Origin: Candidatus Polarisedimenticolia bacterium
Lineage (GTDB): Bacteria; Acidobacteriota; Polarisedimenticolia; Gp22-AA2; AA152
DNA: 64,000 nucleotides
Assembly: GCA_036004685.1 (NCBI GenBank)
Contig: DASYRE010000032.1
Span: forward strand, 1-64,000
Direction of reading: 5' to 3'
Of the stretch, positions 17,102 to 27,219 are shown piece by piece. Each line of letters begins with the position of its first letter. The first letter of the stretch is position 1. The position numbers and the translations under genes were made by a program. The notes beneath the pieces were generated by a model. The model made no database searches. It saw only the letters and a program-made list of their open reading frames with translations, and was not told the origin of the DNA.

Positions 17102-19887
17102 GGGCACGTTCCTTTCTTCCGGATTCGTGACAGGAGGCCGAGGACCCGGCGGACGCCCTCGTCGGTGACCGGGCCGCGCTCCGTTCCGCAGGCCTTTCCT
17201 CGGACATCCAGGAGGACGACGGCGGCGCCCGGCCCGGAGAGCGAATAGTCTCGGGCGAGGCGGCCCTCCCAATCGACGAGGAGGGAGATCTCCTTCGGGA
17301 CGCTCTTCTGCAGGCGCTCGTTCACTTCGGTTTCCGTCTTCCGGCCGCGGACGTTGCGGGCGTCCACGGCCCGGAGGATTCGCAGAGGCCCGATGTTCTC
17401 TTTGACGATCTTCGTCTCCCAGCTCTTCATCCGCCGCATCTCGGGCGCCCGGCCGTAGAGAAGCAGGACCGGCTCGCCTCGATGCAGGCCCGGGCCGTCG
17501 GCGCGACCGAATTGATCCTTCAGGACGACTCCGGCCGGAGCGGCCTGCGAGATGCCGGCGCCCGCGAGCATCAGCGCAGCCGCCATCACGGCGCGCGGTC
17601 CGCCGAGTCCTTGCCTGGGTCTTGAAGGCGCGGGGCGGCCGAGCGGCCGGAACAGGATCAGGCAGAGAGGGAGGAGGACCAGCTCGCACGCCAGGCCGAC
17701 GAGCAAGGTCAAGCCGGTGAGGAAGGCGAAATGCACCGATGGGAGGAAGGAGCTCAAGGTGCCCACCCAGAAGCCGACGGCCAGGATCAGCGTCGAAAAA
17801 ACCACGGCGCGCCCGCAGCGATCCATCATAACCTCCAAAGCCGTTTCGTGGTCGCCGCTGCGCGCCATCTCCTCCCGGAACCCGGAGAGCAGGTGGATGG
17901 TGTTGTCATCGGTCATTCCGATCGTGATGCTGGCGATGACGGCGGTGGCTACCGAGAGTGGAATGCCGATCCACCCCATCAGCCCGTAGACGATCAAGAC
18001 GGGCGCGCCGGTCGGAACGGCGCTCAGCAGTCCCAGCCGCAACGACCGGAACTGGATCGCCATGCAGGAGAGGATCACCAGGACCGCGGGCACCAAGCCG
18101 CGCACTTGATTGGCCACCAGCGACGTCGACATGTTGGAGAGGACGGCGAAGTTTCCGGTCAGGATCACCTCTCCCAGACCTTGCCGCTTGGCGGCGCGGC
18201 GGATCCGATCGAACAGCTTCTGGGAGGCCCCGGTATCCAGCGCCTGAGCCCGGGCGGAGAGCCGCAGGACCGGCGCCCGCTCGGACAGGAAGCGTGACAG
18301 CTCGGAAGGCGCCTGCTCTTTCAGGAAATCATGGATGTCGGCCAGGTCCTCCCGCGCCGTGGGGCCCTCCGGAAGGCGCGCGTAGGCGTCCTTCCCTTCA
18401 TGGAAGGCGCGCCACACGCGTCGCGCCAGATCGGGATAGCCGGTGACCTGGCGGATCCCGGCAAAGCCGCGAATCTCCGATTCAAAACGGGAGACCTTCT
18501 CGAGCCCCGCGGCGTCCCCGGCGGTGATGCCGTGGATCAGGATCTCCAGCGAATTGACGCCGGTGAGCCGCTCGTCGATGAACCGGGTCGCGCGAGCCAG
18601 GGGGCTGGCCGGCCGCAGCGAGCCGATGAGATCGGTTTCCACTTTGATCCGGCCGACTCCGACCGACGAGGCGCCCAGGACCAGCAGACTGACGACAGCG
18701 AAGGGAAGCGGGTGGCGCGCGACCCCGGTGGCGATCCTCGCCAGGGCTCGTTCAAGCCTCCGGCGGCGCAGCGCCGGGACCAGCCTCGGCGAGAAGTCGG
18801 GGAGGATCGCAAGAAGAAGCGGGGCCAGCGTCATCGTCAGAAAATAGGAAATCATCACGCCGGCGGCGGTGAACACGCCGAACTCGCGCAGCGCCGGGAC
18901 CGGAAAGAAGGCGAGGGAGCCGAAGCCGGCGGCGGTCGTGAAGGCGGCGTTGAAACAAGGAACCTTCGACAGTCCGAAAGCCCGGGCCAGGGACGCCTCC
19001 TGGGAAAGCCCCGCGGCCCTCGCCTTGAGGTGGTGATTGATCAGATGGATGGCCCCTTCCACGGAGACGACCAGGACGACCGGAGTGATCAGCGAGGTGA
19101 CGGGGTTCAGAGGAAGGCCTACAGCGGAGTAGAGTCCCAGCGTCCAGAGAAGCGAAACCGCCACGACGCCGAGCGGAACGAGGACGCCCACGGGGTGGCG
19201 GTACAGCGCGAAGGTCGCCGCGGCCAGGATTCCGAGGATCAGAGGAGCGAAGACTCTCTGATCGTGCCGTATCGACTCGGCCACGTCGGCCTTCTCGACG
19301 GGAATTCCGGCCACGTGGACGGTCATCCGGCGCGGCGCGCTGGAAGCCAGCGCGCGGACCTGGCCGACGAGCCGGCTGCGGTAGTCGGAATCGGCTTCAC
19401 TTCTCTCCACCTCGAGCAGGAGGGCGGCGGTGCGGGCGTCGTGGGAGACGAGCAGATTGCCGTAGAGGGGATGGGAGCCGAGATTCTTTCCCATTTCTTC
19501 CGCGGACATCGCCCCTGAAAGCACGCGGGCGTAGGGCGCGAACGCGACGGGCCCCAGCTCATCTCCGTCCAGGTCCTGGACGTTGGTGGGGGAGACCACG
19601 CGGCGGACGTGCGGGAGCTTGGACGCCTCCCGGGTGAGGCGATCGACGATCTGCAGCCCCTCCTGGGTGAAAAGCCCGGGAGAGTGAAGGGCCAGAACGA
19701 TGACCTCGTCCGCTCCGAACGCGGCATTGAAATCGCGGAGATTCCGGAGGTCGTCCCCCTTGGAGGGAAGGATCGACTCGGCCCCCGGGTCGACGCGCAA
19801 CGAAACGGCGCCGAAGGACAGCAGGACGGTGGCGAGCAGCAGGGTGAGGCCGGCGGCGGTGCGGTGGGCGACGAGGGTGGCGATCAT
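17098..19887 (-). CDS. RND/MMPL exporter fused to a thioredoxin-like C-terminal domain
   Basis: This 929-residue protein has the two-fold RND/MMPL layout: N-terminal helix (LTLLLATVLLSFGAVSL), a large periplasmic loop, a six-helix bundle, a second loop and bundle (GLVPAVLVILSCMAIQFRSLRLG, SITIGMTDDNTIHLL). It resembles HpnN-type lipid exporters. From about residue 770 a further hydrophobic, signal-like helix leads into about 140 residues resembling YtfJ/thioredoxin-like proteins (VLKDQFGRADG, VLLLYGRAPEMRRMKSW, ISLLVDWEGRLARDYSL) with no CxxC. No other gene separates it from the coupled radical SAM gene. Normal RND proteins of this type end near 780 residues. Confidence 0.88.
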   Translation of the reverse strand: MIATLVAHRTAAGLTLLLATVLLSFGAVSLRVDPGAESILPSKGDDLRNLRDFNAAFGADEVIVLALHSPGLFTQEGLQIVDRLTREASKLPHVRRVVSPTNVQDLDGDELGPVAFAPYARVLSGAMSAEEMGKNLGSHPLYGNLLVSHDARTAALLLEVERSEADSDYRSRLVGQVRALASSAPRRMTVHVAGIPVEKADVAESIRHDQRVFAPLILGILAAATFALYRHPVGVLVPLGVVAVSLLWTLGLYSAVGLPLNPVTSLITPVVLVVSVEGAIHLINHHLKARAAGLSQEASLARAFGLSKVPCFNAAFTTAAGFGSLAFFPVPALREFGVFTAAGVMISYFLTMTLAPLLLAILPDFSPRLVPALRRRRLERALARIATGVARHPLPFAVVSLLVLGASSVGVGRIKVETDLIGSLRPASPLARATRFIDERLTGVNSLEILIHGITAGDAAGLEKVSRFESEIRGFAGIRQVTGYPDLARRVWRAFHEGKDAYARLPEGPTAREDLADIHDFLKEQAPSELSRFLSERAPVLRLSARAQALDTGASQKLFDRIRRAAKRQGLGEVILTGNFAVLSNMSTSLVANQVRGLVPAVLVILSCMAIQFRSLRLGLLSAVPTGAPVLIVYGLMGWIGIPLSVATAVIASITIGMTDDNTIHLLSGFREEMARSGDHETALEVMMDRCGRAVVFSTLILAVGFWVGTLSSFLPSVHFAFLTGLTLLVGLACELVLLPLCLILFRPLGRPAPSRPRQGLGGPRAVMAAALMLAGAGISQAAPAGVVLKDQFGRADGPGLHRGEPVLLLYGRAPEMRRMKSWETKIVKENIGPLRILRAVDARNVRGRKTETEVNERLQKSVPKEISLLVDWEGRLARDYSLSGPGAAVVLLDVRGKACGTERGPVTDEGVRRVLGLLSRIRKKGTCP

Positions 19888-19969
19888 GATCCGGGCTCCG
19901 GCAGCGTCTCGAACGCCCCGGAACGCGTGGCGGTGGAAAGATTCGCGGTGGAGAAGGATCGATCCCGGT

Positions 19970-20893
19970 CTACGGGATCTCTCCCGCGTAGATCCGAATC
20001 ACCGTATCGAGGAACTTCAAGGCGTCGGCGCGGCCGCGCTGGAAGGAATTCCTGCCGATGATCGATCCGAACCCTCCGCCGTCGCGGACGGCGCGGACCT
20101 CTTCGAAGACGCGCTCGTCGTCGGCCCGCGCGCCGCCGGAAAAGATCACGATCCGCCGCCCGTCGAACGCGCTCTGGACGACGTGCCGGACGCGCTCGGC
20201 GAGCGATCCGATGGGGACCCGGTGTTTTTCATACACCTTCTTGGCCTCCGCCTGCTCGAGGTGCTCGGAGGGCAGCTTGACCTTGATGACGTGGGCCCCG
20301 AGCTGGGCCGCGATCTGGGCGGCGTAAGCCACCACGTCGATCCCGGTTTCCCCCTCCTTGCTGAGCTCCGAGCCCCGCGGGTAGGACCAGACGACGACCG
20401 CCAGGCCGGACTCCTTCGCCTCCTCGGCGAGCGACCTCAGCTGCTCGTACATCGTGCGGCTCTGTGACGAGCCGGGATAAATGGTGAAGCCGATCGCCGC
20501 GCATCCCAGGCGCAGGGCCTGCCTCACGCTGCCCGTGACGGCGGAGAGAGGATCCTTGTCGCTGTGGAGGACGTCGTGGTTGTTGGCCTTGAGAATGAGC
20601 GGAATCTCGCCGGCGTAGCGGGCGGCGCCCGCTTCCAGCGCCCCGAGCGGCGCGGCGTAGGCGTTGCAGCCCGCCTCCAGCGCCAGCTGGAAGTGATAGA
20701 GAGGGTTGTAGCCGGGGGGATTCGGGGCGAAGCTGCGCGCCGGACCGTGCTCGAAGCCCTGGTCGACCGGCAGGATCACGAGCCGGCCGGTGCCGCCCAG
20801 GCGTCCGTGATTGAGGATGCGGGCCAGGTTGGCCCGGGTGCCCGGATTGTCGCTCTCGTAAAAGCTCAGGATCTGGGAGATGCGGTCGGTCAT
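19970..20893 (-). CDS. Class I fructose-bisphosphate aldolase (DhnA/archaeal type)
   Basis: The product matches the archaeal-type class I aldolases, which interconvert fructose 1,6-bisphosphate with two triose phosphates through a lysine Schiff base. Motifs include LVILPVDQGFEHGPARSF, YAAPLGALE, VVVWSYPRGSEL, the probable Schiff-base lysine in HVIKVKLPSEH, and VIFSGGARADDERVF for phosphate binding. The start at 20893 is supported by GGAGG a few bases upstream, giving 307 residues; the open frame extends 14 residues further. It stands alone. Confidence 0.92.
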   Translation of the reverse strand: MTDRISQILSFYESDNPGTRANLARILNHGRLGGTGRLVILPVDQGFEHGPARSFAPNPPGYNPLYHFQLALEAGCNAYAAPLGALEAGAARYAGEIPLILKANNHDVLHSDKDPLSAVTGSVRQALRLGCAAIGFTIYPGSSQSRTMYEQLRSLAEEAKESGLAVVVWSYPRGSELSKEGETGIDVVAYAAQIAAQLGAHVIKVKLPSEHLEQAEAKKVYEKHRVPIGSLAERVRHVVQSAFDGRRIVIFSGGARADDERVFEEVRAVRDGGGFGSIIGRNSFQRGRADALKFLDTVIRIYAGEIP

Positions 20894-21077
20894 CGGTGCC
20901 TCCGGGATGCCTCCGGACGGAATGCCCGTCATCATAACGGGAGGGGACTTTCAGGTCAACGCCGGGTCGAAACGGGAACCTGGCGCCCTCCGGGTCCGTA
21001 TCTAGAGGACGGAGAGGCTGCGCGCGCCCGTGCGCGCGTGGGATGGACAAAACCACGCCACGTCAAAGAGGTTCGCC

Positions 21078-22298
21078 ATGAAAAGGTTCGGGCTTCTGGC
21101 GCTGTCGATCCTTCTCCTCGGCTCGAGCCGGCTCACGGCCGGCGGGGAGATCTTCGGAAAGGTCACGACCACGGCAGGCCGCACCTACCGGGGCCCCATC
21201 CGCTGGGACCGCAACGAAGTTTCCTGGCAGAACGCCCTGGACGCGCAAAAAGAGAAGAAGGTCAGATCCCCGTCGCGCCACCATGATCTTCCTCCCATCG
21301 GCCGGGAGATCGCCGAGCTGATCCGCGTCGGCTCCTGGACGCACAGCCGCTTCTCCATCCCCTTCGGCCATCTCCGCGCCATCGAGCCGCTGGGCTCCGG
21401 GCGTGCGCTGCTCCGCCTCAAGAACGGCGAGGAATTCAAGGTTCGGGAGAGCGGCAGCGATCTGGGCGACGAGATGCGGGGCATCGAGATCCGGGACGGG
21501 AAGGCGGGCAGCGTGAAGCTGAAATGGGACCAGGTCGATCGGGTCGAATTCGAGCCGGACCCGCGGTCGGGCGGCGACGCCGACATGCTCTACGGGACCG
21601 TGGAGACGCGTCGCGGAGAGTACACCGGATTCATCGTCTGGGATCGTGACGAGGCACTGCGCTCGGACCTTCTCGACGGGGATGCCGGCGGCGATCGGCG
21701 CTCCATACCCTTCCGGGAGATTCGCGAGATACGGCGCCGCAGCTCGCGAAGCTGCGACGTCGTCCTGACGCGCGGAGAGACCGTCACGCTGAGCGGCACC
21801 AACGACGTCAACTCCGAAAACCGCGGGATCGAGATCGCGGTCGCCGGCCTGGGCACTGTCGAAGTGGGCTGGGGCCAGCTCAAGCGGGTCCTTTTCGCCG
21901 AGGCTCCGGCCGCGCCGCGCTACGAGAGCTTCAGCGGGGGGCAACCGATCCAGGGAACGGTCGTCACGCTGGGAGGGGAGTCGCACCGGGGGGACATCGT
22001 CTGGGACGACGACGAGGAGCGCAGCTGGGAAACCCTGGACGGGGAGGAAGACGGCGTGGAGTATTCGATTCCGTTCGAGAACATCCGATCGATCCAGAAG
22101 GTCTCGGAGCGCTCCGCCGAAGTGACCCTGTTCGGCGGCGAGGTTCTCGTTCTCGAGGGATCCAACGACGTCAGCTGGGAGAACAAGGGGATCCACGTGA
22201 CGGAGCGCGGGCGCAAGATCACCGTCGGGTGGGACGATTTCGATCGAATCGAGCTCGGCAGGCCGGGGCCGGCGCCGGGCCGGCGCTCGGACCGCTGA
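21078..22298 (+). CDS. Secreted protein of three tandem about 110-residue repeats
   Basis: A signal peptide (residues 1-22) precedes three diverged copies of one module starting near residues 25, 180 and 292. Each begins G-x-V-x-T-x-x-G-x-x-x-x-G-x-I-x-W-D (for example GEYTGFIVWDRDE and ESHRGDIVWDDDE). It continues with SIPF-x-x-(I/L)-R-x-I, then a beta-rich part with (E/S)x-x-x-x-D-(V/L)-x-x-E-x-(R/K)-G-I and ends (V/L)-x-W-x-x-(V/L/F)-x-R-(V/I). No catalytic motif is visible; function unknown. The start is ATG 21078, within a longer open frame. Confidence 0.8.
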   Translation: MKRFGLLALSILLLGSSRLTAGGEIFGKVTTTAGRTYRGPIRWDRNEVSWQNALDAQKEKKVRSPSRHHDLPPIGREIAELIRVGSWTHSRFSIPFGHLRAIEPLGSGRALLRLKNGEEFKVRESGSDLGDEMRGIEIRDGKAGSVKLKWDQVDRVEFEPDPRSGGDADMLYGTVETRRGEYTGFIVWDRDEALRSDLLDGDAGGDRRSIPFREIREIRRRSSRSCDVVLTRGETVTLSGTNDVNSENRGIEIAVAGLGTVEVGWGQLKRVLFAEAPAAPRYESFSGGQPIQGTVVTLGGESHRGDIVWDDDEERSWETLDGEEDGVEYSIPFENIRSIQKVSERSAEVTLFGGEVLVLEGSNDVSWENKGIHVTERGRKITVGWDDFDRIELGRPGPAPGRRSDR

Positions 22299-22300
22299 TC

Positions 22301-23371
22301 TCAGATCCAGCCTCTCCTGCGAAACAGCAGGAGCATGACGGCCACGACGGCGATCATGACCAGCAGGACGGCGGGATAGCCCCAGTACCAGTTCAGCTCC
22401 GGCATGTTCCAGGGGCTCACCGCGGTGTTGAAGTTCATGCCGTAGACGCCGACGATGAACGTGAGGGGGATGAAGATCGAGGCCAGCATCGTCAGGATCT
22501 TCATGATCTCGTTCAGCCGGTTGCTGACGCTGGAGAGGTAGACTTCCAGCATCCCTCCCGCGAGATCCCGGTAGGTCTCGAGCATGTCCATGATCTGGAT
22601 GGTGTGGTCGTAACAGTCCCGCAGGTAGATCCGCGTCTCGCGCCGCACGAGCGGCGAGTCCTCCCGCATCAGCGCGTTGATCACCTCACGCTGCGGCCAC
22701 ACCGAGCGCCGCAAGTAGAGAAGATCGCGCTTGACGCGGTGGATTTCCTGCAGCGTCCGCCGGTTGGGATTCGACACCAGTTCCAGCTCCAGCTCCTCGA
22801 CCCGCTCTCCGAGCATCTCGAGGACCGGAAACGCCCCGTCCACCAGGGCGTCGACCAGGGCATAGGCGAGGTAATCGGCCCCCATCTTCCGGATCCGCCC
22901 TTTCCCTTTGCGAATCCTCTCCCGGACCGGCTCGAAAGGATCGCCGGGCCACTCCTGAAGCGTCAGGACCCATCCTTTCCCTAAGAAGAGCGTGACTTGC
23001 TCCGACCGGAGGCCTTCCTTCAGGCTCACGTCCTTCATGACGATGAAACAATGGTCCTCGAACTCCTCGAGCTTCGGGCGCTGCCCCGTATTCAGGACGT
23101 CCTCCAAGGCGAGCGGGTGCAATCCGAAGCGGGTGCCCAATCGCTGGAGGAGATCCACGTCGTGGAGGCCGGTGACGTTGATCCAGGCGACCGCTCCGCT
23201 TTCCGGCGCCGGGAGCGGCCCCTCCACCGACTCGAGGCTGCGTTCCTTCACCTCGTCGGGGGTGTATTCGATCACGGTGATCTGCGGTTTTTCCGCCGGG
23301 GCCACGTCGGGAGGCCGAAGCGTTCCCGGAGAAGTCCCGGGCTTTTGGTAGCGCTTGTGGGGTCGGGTCAT
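22301..23371 (-). CDS. corA: CorA-family magnesium/cobalt transport protein
   Basis: The 356-residue protein has the CorA layout: a soluble alpha/beta N-terminal domain (WINVTGLHDVDLLQRLGTRFGLHPLALEDVLNTGQRPKLEEFEDHCFIVMK), long helices, and two C-terminal membrane helices with the pore-mouth motif YGMNF between them. The ending is a basic FRRRGWI. The start at 23371 is the first ATG before the conserved domain; the open frame runs 37 residues further without similarity. It forms a pentameric Mg2+ channel in the inner membrane. It converges with the three-repeat gene with only two bases between the stops. Confidence 0.94.
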   Translation of the reverse strand: MTRPHKRYQKPGTSPGTLRPPDVAPAEKPQITVIEYTPDEVKERSLESVEGPLPAPESGAVAWINVTGLHDVDLLQRLGTRFGLHPLALEDVLNTGQRPKLEEFEDHCFIVMKDVSLKEGLRSEQVTLFLGKGWVLTLQEWPGDPFEPVRERIRKGKGRIRKMGADYLAYALVDALVDGAFPVLEMLGERVEELELELVSNPNRRTLQEIHRVKRDLLYLRRSVWPQREVINALMREDSPLVRRETRIYLRDCYDHTIQIMDMLETYRDLAGGMLEVYLSSVSNRLNEIMKILTMLASIFIPLTFIVGVYGMNFNTAVSPWNMPELNWYWGYPAVLLVMIAVVAVMLLLFRRRGWI

Positions 23372-23525
23372 GGCGACAATCCCGGGCGCCGGCGCGATGC
23401 AGGGTCGGCCTTGCCGATTCCGGGATGAAGCAGACCACAAAGCGCCGGGGTTTTCAAATCGCTCCGCGCCGAAGGCCCTCATGGGGGCGCGCGGGAGCGG
23501 GCGGAGCGCCGCCGACCGCGTCGAT

Positions 23526-24614
23526 CTACCGCATCGGCCCGATGGTCAAATCGCCGCTCCCCGTGCTGACGTCGATCCGGATGCGCGAGTCGCCTCGGCG
23601 GTAGCCGACGACCTGCTTGCGCTCGACGATCGCTTCCGCGTCGCGGTATTCCATCCGGATGTCGCCGCTGCCCTGGTCGGCGCGGGCCTCGAACGTCGCG
23701 TCCGCGGCAAGCCGGAGCGTCACGTCGCCGCTTCCGGTGTCGGCCGTCACCTTGGCCAGGCGCCCGCCTTCGCCCTCCAGGACGACATCGCCGGAGCCGG
23801 TGTCGGCCGCGAAGCTCTCGAGGTCGCTCGCTGAAATCCGGATGTCGCCCGATCCGGTGTCGGCCGAAATCTGCCGCACCTGCGACGAGCCGACCCGGAC
23901 GTCGCCGGAGCCGACGTCGAACTTGAGCCGATCGCCCTGGAAGCTCGTGAGGGTGCAATTTCCGCTGCCGGTGTCACAGGAGAAGGAGCCGGAGAGATCG
24001 GCCGCCTTCACGTCGCCCGATCCGGTGTCGGCCGAGATCTCGCCTTTCAGATGATCCAGGTCGATGTCGCCCCCCGAGCTGTCGAAGCGGATCTTCCCCG
24101 CGATGCCGCTCGCGTGGAGGCGTCCCACGTCGTTGCGAAAGACGGCCTCCAGGGAGGGTGCCGAGGGAACTCGGATTTCAACGTCCGCGTACATCACGAC
24201 CCCTTCGCTCCCCGAGATGCGGACTTTCCGCCCGTCGTATTTCGTGGTCGTGCTTCCGCCGCCGAACAGGCCGAGGAAGGAGCGGTCCGTCTTCTTGGGG
24301 TCGTAGCGGAGGGTGCCGTGCTCGTCGAGCGGATAGATCACTCGGAGCGTGGGGGTTCCGGCCTCGGAGACCCGCTCGAAACGGATCATGGCCGCGAGCG
24401 TGTCGCTTTCAGCGTGGACGGAGGCGACCGCCGTCACCTGGTCGCCTGCCCCGGGGACGATCCGCATCGCGCCGGCGAGGTTCTCGACCCGGAAACGGCC
24501 GGTGACGGACGCCGGAAGCTCCGCCTTGAGGATCCGCGTGGCCTCGGCCGCCCGAGCGGGCGAGGCGAGGGCCAGAACCGACAAGAAAGCAAGGGCGAGG
24601 GACGGGCTGCGCAT
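23526..24614 (-). CDS. Secreted DUF4097-type beta-solenoid protein
   Basis: The 362-residue product has a Sec signal peptide (to about residue 22). The C-terminal half contains at least eight repeats of the form D-(T/V/Q)-G-S-G-(D/N), about 20 residues apart, which would build a beta-solenoid. This is the DUF4097 (putative adhesin) pattern. AGGAGG lies just before the ATG at 24614. Periplasmic or surface location is expected; the role is unknown. It lies upstream of CorA on the same strand but 150 bases away. Confidence 0.85.
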   Translation of the reverse strand: MRSPSLALAFLSVLALASPARAAEATRILKAELPASVTGRFRVENLAGAMRIVPGAGDQVTAVASVHAESDTLAAMIRFERVSEAGTPTLRVIYPLDEHGTLRYDPKKTDRSFLGLFGGGSTTTKYDGRKVRISGSEGVVMYADVEIRVPSAPSLEAVFRNDVGRLHASGIAGKIRFDSSGGDIDLDHLKGEISADTGSGDVKAADLSGSFSCDTGSGNCTLTSFQGDRLKFDVGSGDVRVGSSQVRQISADTGSGDIRISASDLESFAADTGSGDVVLEGEGGRLAKVTADTGSGDVTLRLAADATFEARADQGSGDIRMEYRDAEAIVERKQVVGYRRGDSRIRIDVSTGSGDLTIGPMR

Positions 24615-24718
24615 GGGCTCCTCCTTGGATGAATGCCGCACTCATGAGTACGTGAGCCGGGCGTCGAAGGTTCCCGGAGGGTCGCCGGGTCGGGGAGAAA
24701 AGGGAGGCGGATTCGATG

Positions 24719-24727
24719 TGCTAACAT
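24719..24727 (+). promoter_or_regulatory. Extended -10 promoter of the transketolase gene
   Basis: TGC-TAACAT forms an extended -10, about 40 bases before the GTG start of transketolase. Confidence 0.5.
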
Positions 24728-24765
24728 GGGCAGCGAGCCGAGACCTGAACGCAACGGAGGCCGCC

Positions 24766-26793
24766 GTGGAATCCGCTCGAGAACTCGATCTTCTCTGCAT
24801 CAACACGATTCGGACTCTGAGCATGGACGCCGTCGAGAAGGCCAAGTCGGGGCATCCCGGCCTTCCCATGGGCGCGGCGGCCATGGCCTACGTCCTCTGG
24901 ACGCGCCACCTGCGCTACAACCCGGTGAATCCCTCCTGGCCCGGACGCGACCGCTTCGTCCTGTCCGCCGGGCATGGCTCGATGCTCCTTTATTCGCTGC
25001 TGCACCTGACCGGGTTCGACCTCCCGATGACGGAGATAATGCGTTTCCGGCAGTGGGAGAGTCGAACGCCGGGCCATCCCGAGTACGGAATGACTCCCGG
25101 AGTGGAGACCACGACCGGTCCCTTGGGGCAGGGATTCGGAGTCGGCGTGGGAATGGCGCTGGCGCAGCGCTACCTCGCGGCCCGCTTCAATCGCCCGGGA
25201 CACCCGGTGGTCGATTACCGGATCTACGCGCTGGTCAGCGACGGAGACTTGATGGAGGGAGTCGCCTCCGAAGCGGCCTCGCTGGCGGGACATCTCAAGC
25301 TCGGGAACATGATCTATCTCTACGACCAGAACCACATCTCCCTGGACGGTCCGACCTCCAAGTCGTTCACCGAAGACGCCCAGAAGCGCTTCGAGGCCTA
25401 CGGCTGGCAGACTCGCTCGATGGACGGCGACGATCTGGCGGCGGTCGACGCGGCGCTGGCGGAGGCGGCGGCGGAGAAAACGCGCCCCTCGCTGATCCTC
25501 GCCCGCACCCACATCGGCCATGGCAGCCCGCACAAGCAGGACACGGCGGAGGCCCACGGGTCGCCCCTGGGCGAGGAGGAGGTCCGCCTGACGAAAAAAG
25601 CGCTGGGCTGGCCCGAGGACGCCAGCTTCCTCGTCCCCCCGCCGGCCCTTGCCAAGTTTCGCGAGGCGGTGGCGCGCGGCGCCGCTCTCGAAGAGGAATG
25701 GGAGGCGGCGCGCCGCGGATACGAGAAGGCCTTCCCGGCCGAAGCGGCGGAGCTGGCGAGGATTCGTTCCGGGGAGCTTCCCCCGGGCTGGGACTCCGAC
25801 CTTCCCCGGTTCGCCGCGGGGTCGAAACCGATGGCCACGCGGGAAGCTTCGGGACAGGTGATTACGGCGCTCTCCGGGAGGATCCCCGAGCTCCTGGGAG
25901 GATCGGCCGATCTGGGGGGATCGACCCTCACCTATTTGAAGGGAAGCCCCGAATTCTCCGCAACCGATTATTCGGGCCGCAGCCTCTGGTTCGGAGTCCG
26001 CGAGCATGCCATGGGCACCCTCCTGAACGGCATGGCGCTCTCGGGGCTCATCCCCTACGGGGGCACCTTCCTCATCTTCTCCGATTACATGAGGCCGTCG
26101 ATCCGGCTGGCCGCGCTGATGGGAATCCGCACGATCTACGTGCTCACCCACGACAGCATCGGTCTCGGAGAGGATGGCCCCACGCATCAGCCGGTGGAGG
26201 TCCTGCCGGCGCTTCGCGCCATCCCGAACCTGGTCGTCATCCGCCCCGCCGACGCGACGGAGTCGGTGGCGGCCTGGAGAGTAGCCGTGACACGCAAGAA
26301 CGGCCCCGTGGCGCTGCTTTTTTCCCGGCAGAAGCTTCCCGTCCTCGACCGCCCGGCCGTCTCACCGGGCACGGTGGAGCGGGGAGCCTACGTCCTCTCC
26401 GAAGCGCAAGGCGGGGACCCCCGGCTGATCCTGATGGCCTCGGGCTCGGAAGTTCCGCTGATCCTCGAATCCCAGAAGATCCTCCAGGCCGAGCCGCATT
26501 CGATTCCCACCCGGGTGGTGAGCTTTCCGAGCTGGCAGCTCTTCGAGGAGCAACCGCGAGCTTACCGGGAAAGCGTCCTTCCCCCCTTGCTCAAAGCGAG
26601 GCTCGCGGTGGAGGCCGCCGTGGGAATGGGCTGGGAGCGCTACGTGGGCCTGGACGGAGGCTTTCTCGGGATGACCGGGTTCGGAGCCTCGGCGCCGGCG
26701 GAGGAGCTGATGAAACAGTTCGGGTTCACGCCGGAAAACGTCGCGCGGCGCGCCCGGGAGATCGTCTTCAAGAAGGCGCCCGAAAGGGGATGA
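24766..26793 (+). CDS. tkt: Transketolase
   Basis: The 675-residue enzyme transfers two-carbon ketol units in the pentose phosphate pathway using thiamine diphosphate. Motifs include [27 protein letters not shown], the thiamine-binding SDGDLMEG...YDQN, the substrate histidine in [16 protein letters not shown], the catalytic Glu region [10 protein letters not shown] and [11 protein letters not shown]. The start is GTG 24766, with GGAGG at 24756-24760; the open frame extends upstream across non-coding sequence. Length and all three domains are complete. Confidence 0.96.
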   Translation: MESARELDLLCINTIRTLSMDAVEKAKSGHPGLPMGAAAMAYVLWTRHLRYNPVNPSWPGRDRFVLSAGHGSMLLYSLLHLTGFDLPMTEIMRFRQWESRTPGHPEYGMTPGVETTTGPLGQGFGVGVGMALAQRYLAARFNRPGHPVVDYRIYALVSDGDLMEGVASEAASLAGHLKLGNMIYLYDQNHISLDGPTSKSFTEDAQKRFEAYGWQTRSMDGDDLAAVDAALAEAAAEKTRPSLILARTHIGHGSPHKQDTAEAHGSPLGEEEVRLTKKALGWPEDASFLVPPPALAKFREAVARGAALEEEWEAARRGYEKAFPAEAAELARIRSGELPPGWDSDLPRFAAGSKPMATREASGQVITALSGRIPELLGGSADLGGSTLTYLKGSPEFSATDYSGRSLWFGVREHAMGTLLNGMALSGLIPYGGTFLIFSDYMRPSIRLAALMGIRTIYVLTHDSIGLGEDGPTHQPVEVLPALRAIPNLVVIRPADATESVAAWRVAVTRKNGPVALLFSRQKLPVLDRPAVSPGTVERGAYVLSEAQGGDPRLILMASGSEVPLILESQKILQAEPHSIPTRVVSFPSWQLFEEQPRAYRESVLPPLLKARLAVEAAVGMGWERYVGLDGGFLGMTGFGASAPAEELMKQFGFTPENVARRAREIVFKKAPERG

Positions 26794-26849
26794 ATCCGGA
26801 ACCTTTGGCGCCCAACCTCCGTTCTTGAAGGGAAAGGGGGGCGACTGAA

Positions 26850-27161
26850 ATGACGGTTTTGATTGGATTGCTGATCCTGGGGCTCCTGGCGCTTTTGGCC
26901 TTCCCGCTGCTTCTCGCCACGGCGGCGATTGTCCTGGCGGTGCATCTCCTGCTGCTGCCGTTCAAGATCCTCGGTCTGGGAGTGAAGGCGGGCCTGGGGC
27001 TGGCCGGCGCTCTCGTGAAGGGATGCTTTCTGATCGCCGGGATCCTCCTGGCGATCCTCGTCGCCATCGGACTGATCCCCTTGGTTCCCTTGCTTCTGCT
27101 CGGAATCGGGATCTACCTGCTTCTCAGGCCGTCGCGGGCGCCTCTTCATCCGGCGCGTTGA
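26850..27161 (+). CDS. Small hydrophobic membrane protein, unknown function
   Basis: The 103-residue product is almost entirely hydrophobic, with three likely membrane helices (residues about 3-35, 40-62, 63-95) and a short basic tail. A purine-rich GAAAGGGG lies before the ATG. It follows transketolase by 56 bases on the same strand. I recognise no family beyond general membrane-protein character. Confidence 0.6.
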   Translation: MTVLIGLLILGLLALLAFPLLLATAAIVLAVHLLLLPFKILGLGVKAGLGLAGALVKGCFLIAGILLAILVAIGLIPLVPLLLLGIGIYLLLRPSRAPLHPAR

Positions 27162-27219
27162 GCTCCTTGCGCTCCCGGCGCTTCGATTCCGCGCGCGCCC
27201 GGGGCGCCCCGGGGCCGTT

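Noticed and set aside
15545-19887. Hopanoid biosynthesis locus (HpnN-like exporter, B12 radical SAM, later a ChbG/HpnK-like gene)
   Set aside because: No squalene-hopene cyclase, HpnH or HpnG is present, and the ChbG-like gene is 18 kb away. The resemblance is at family level only.
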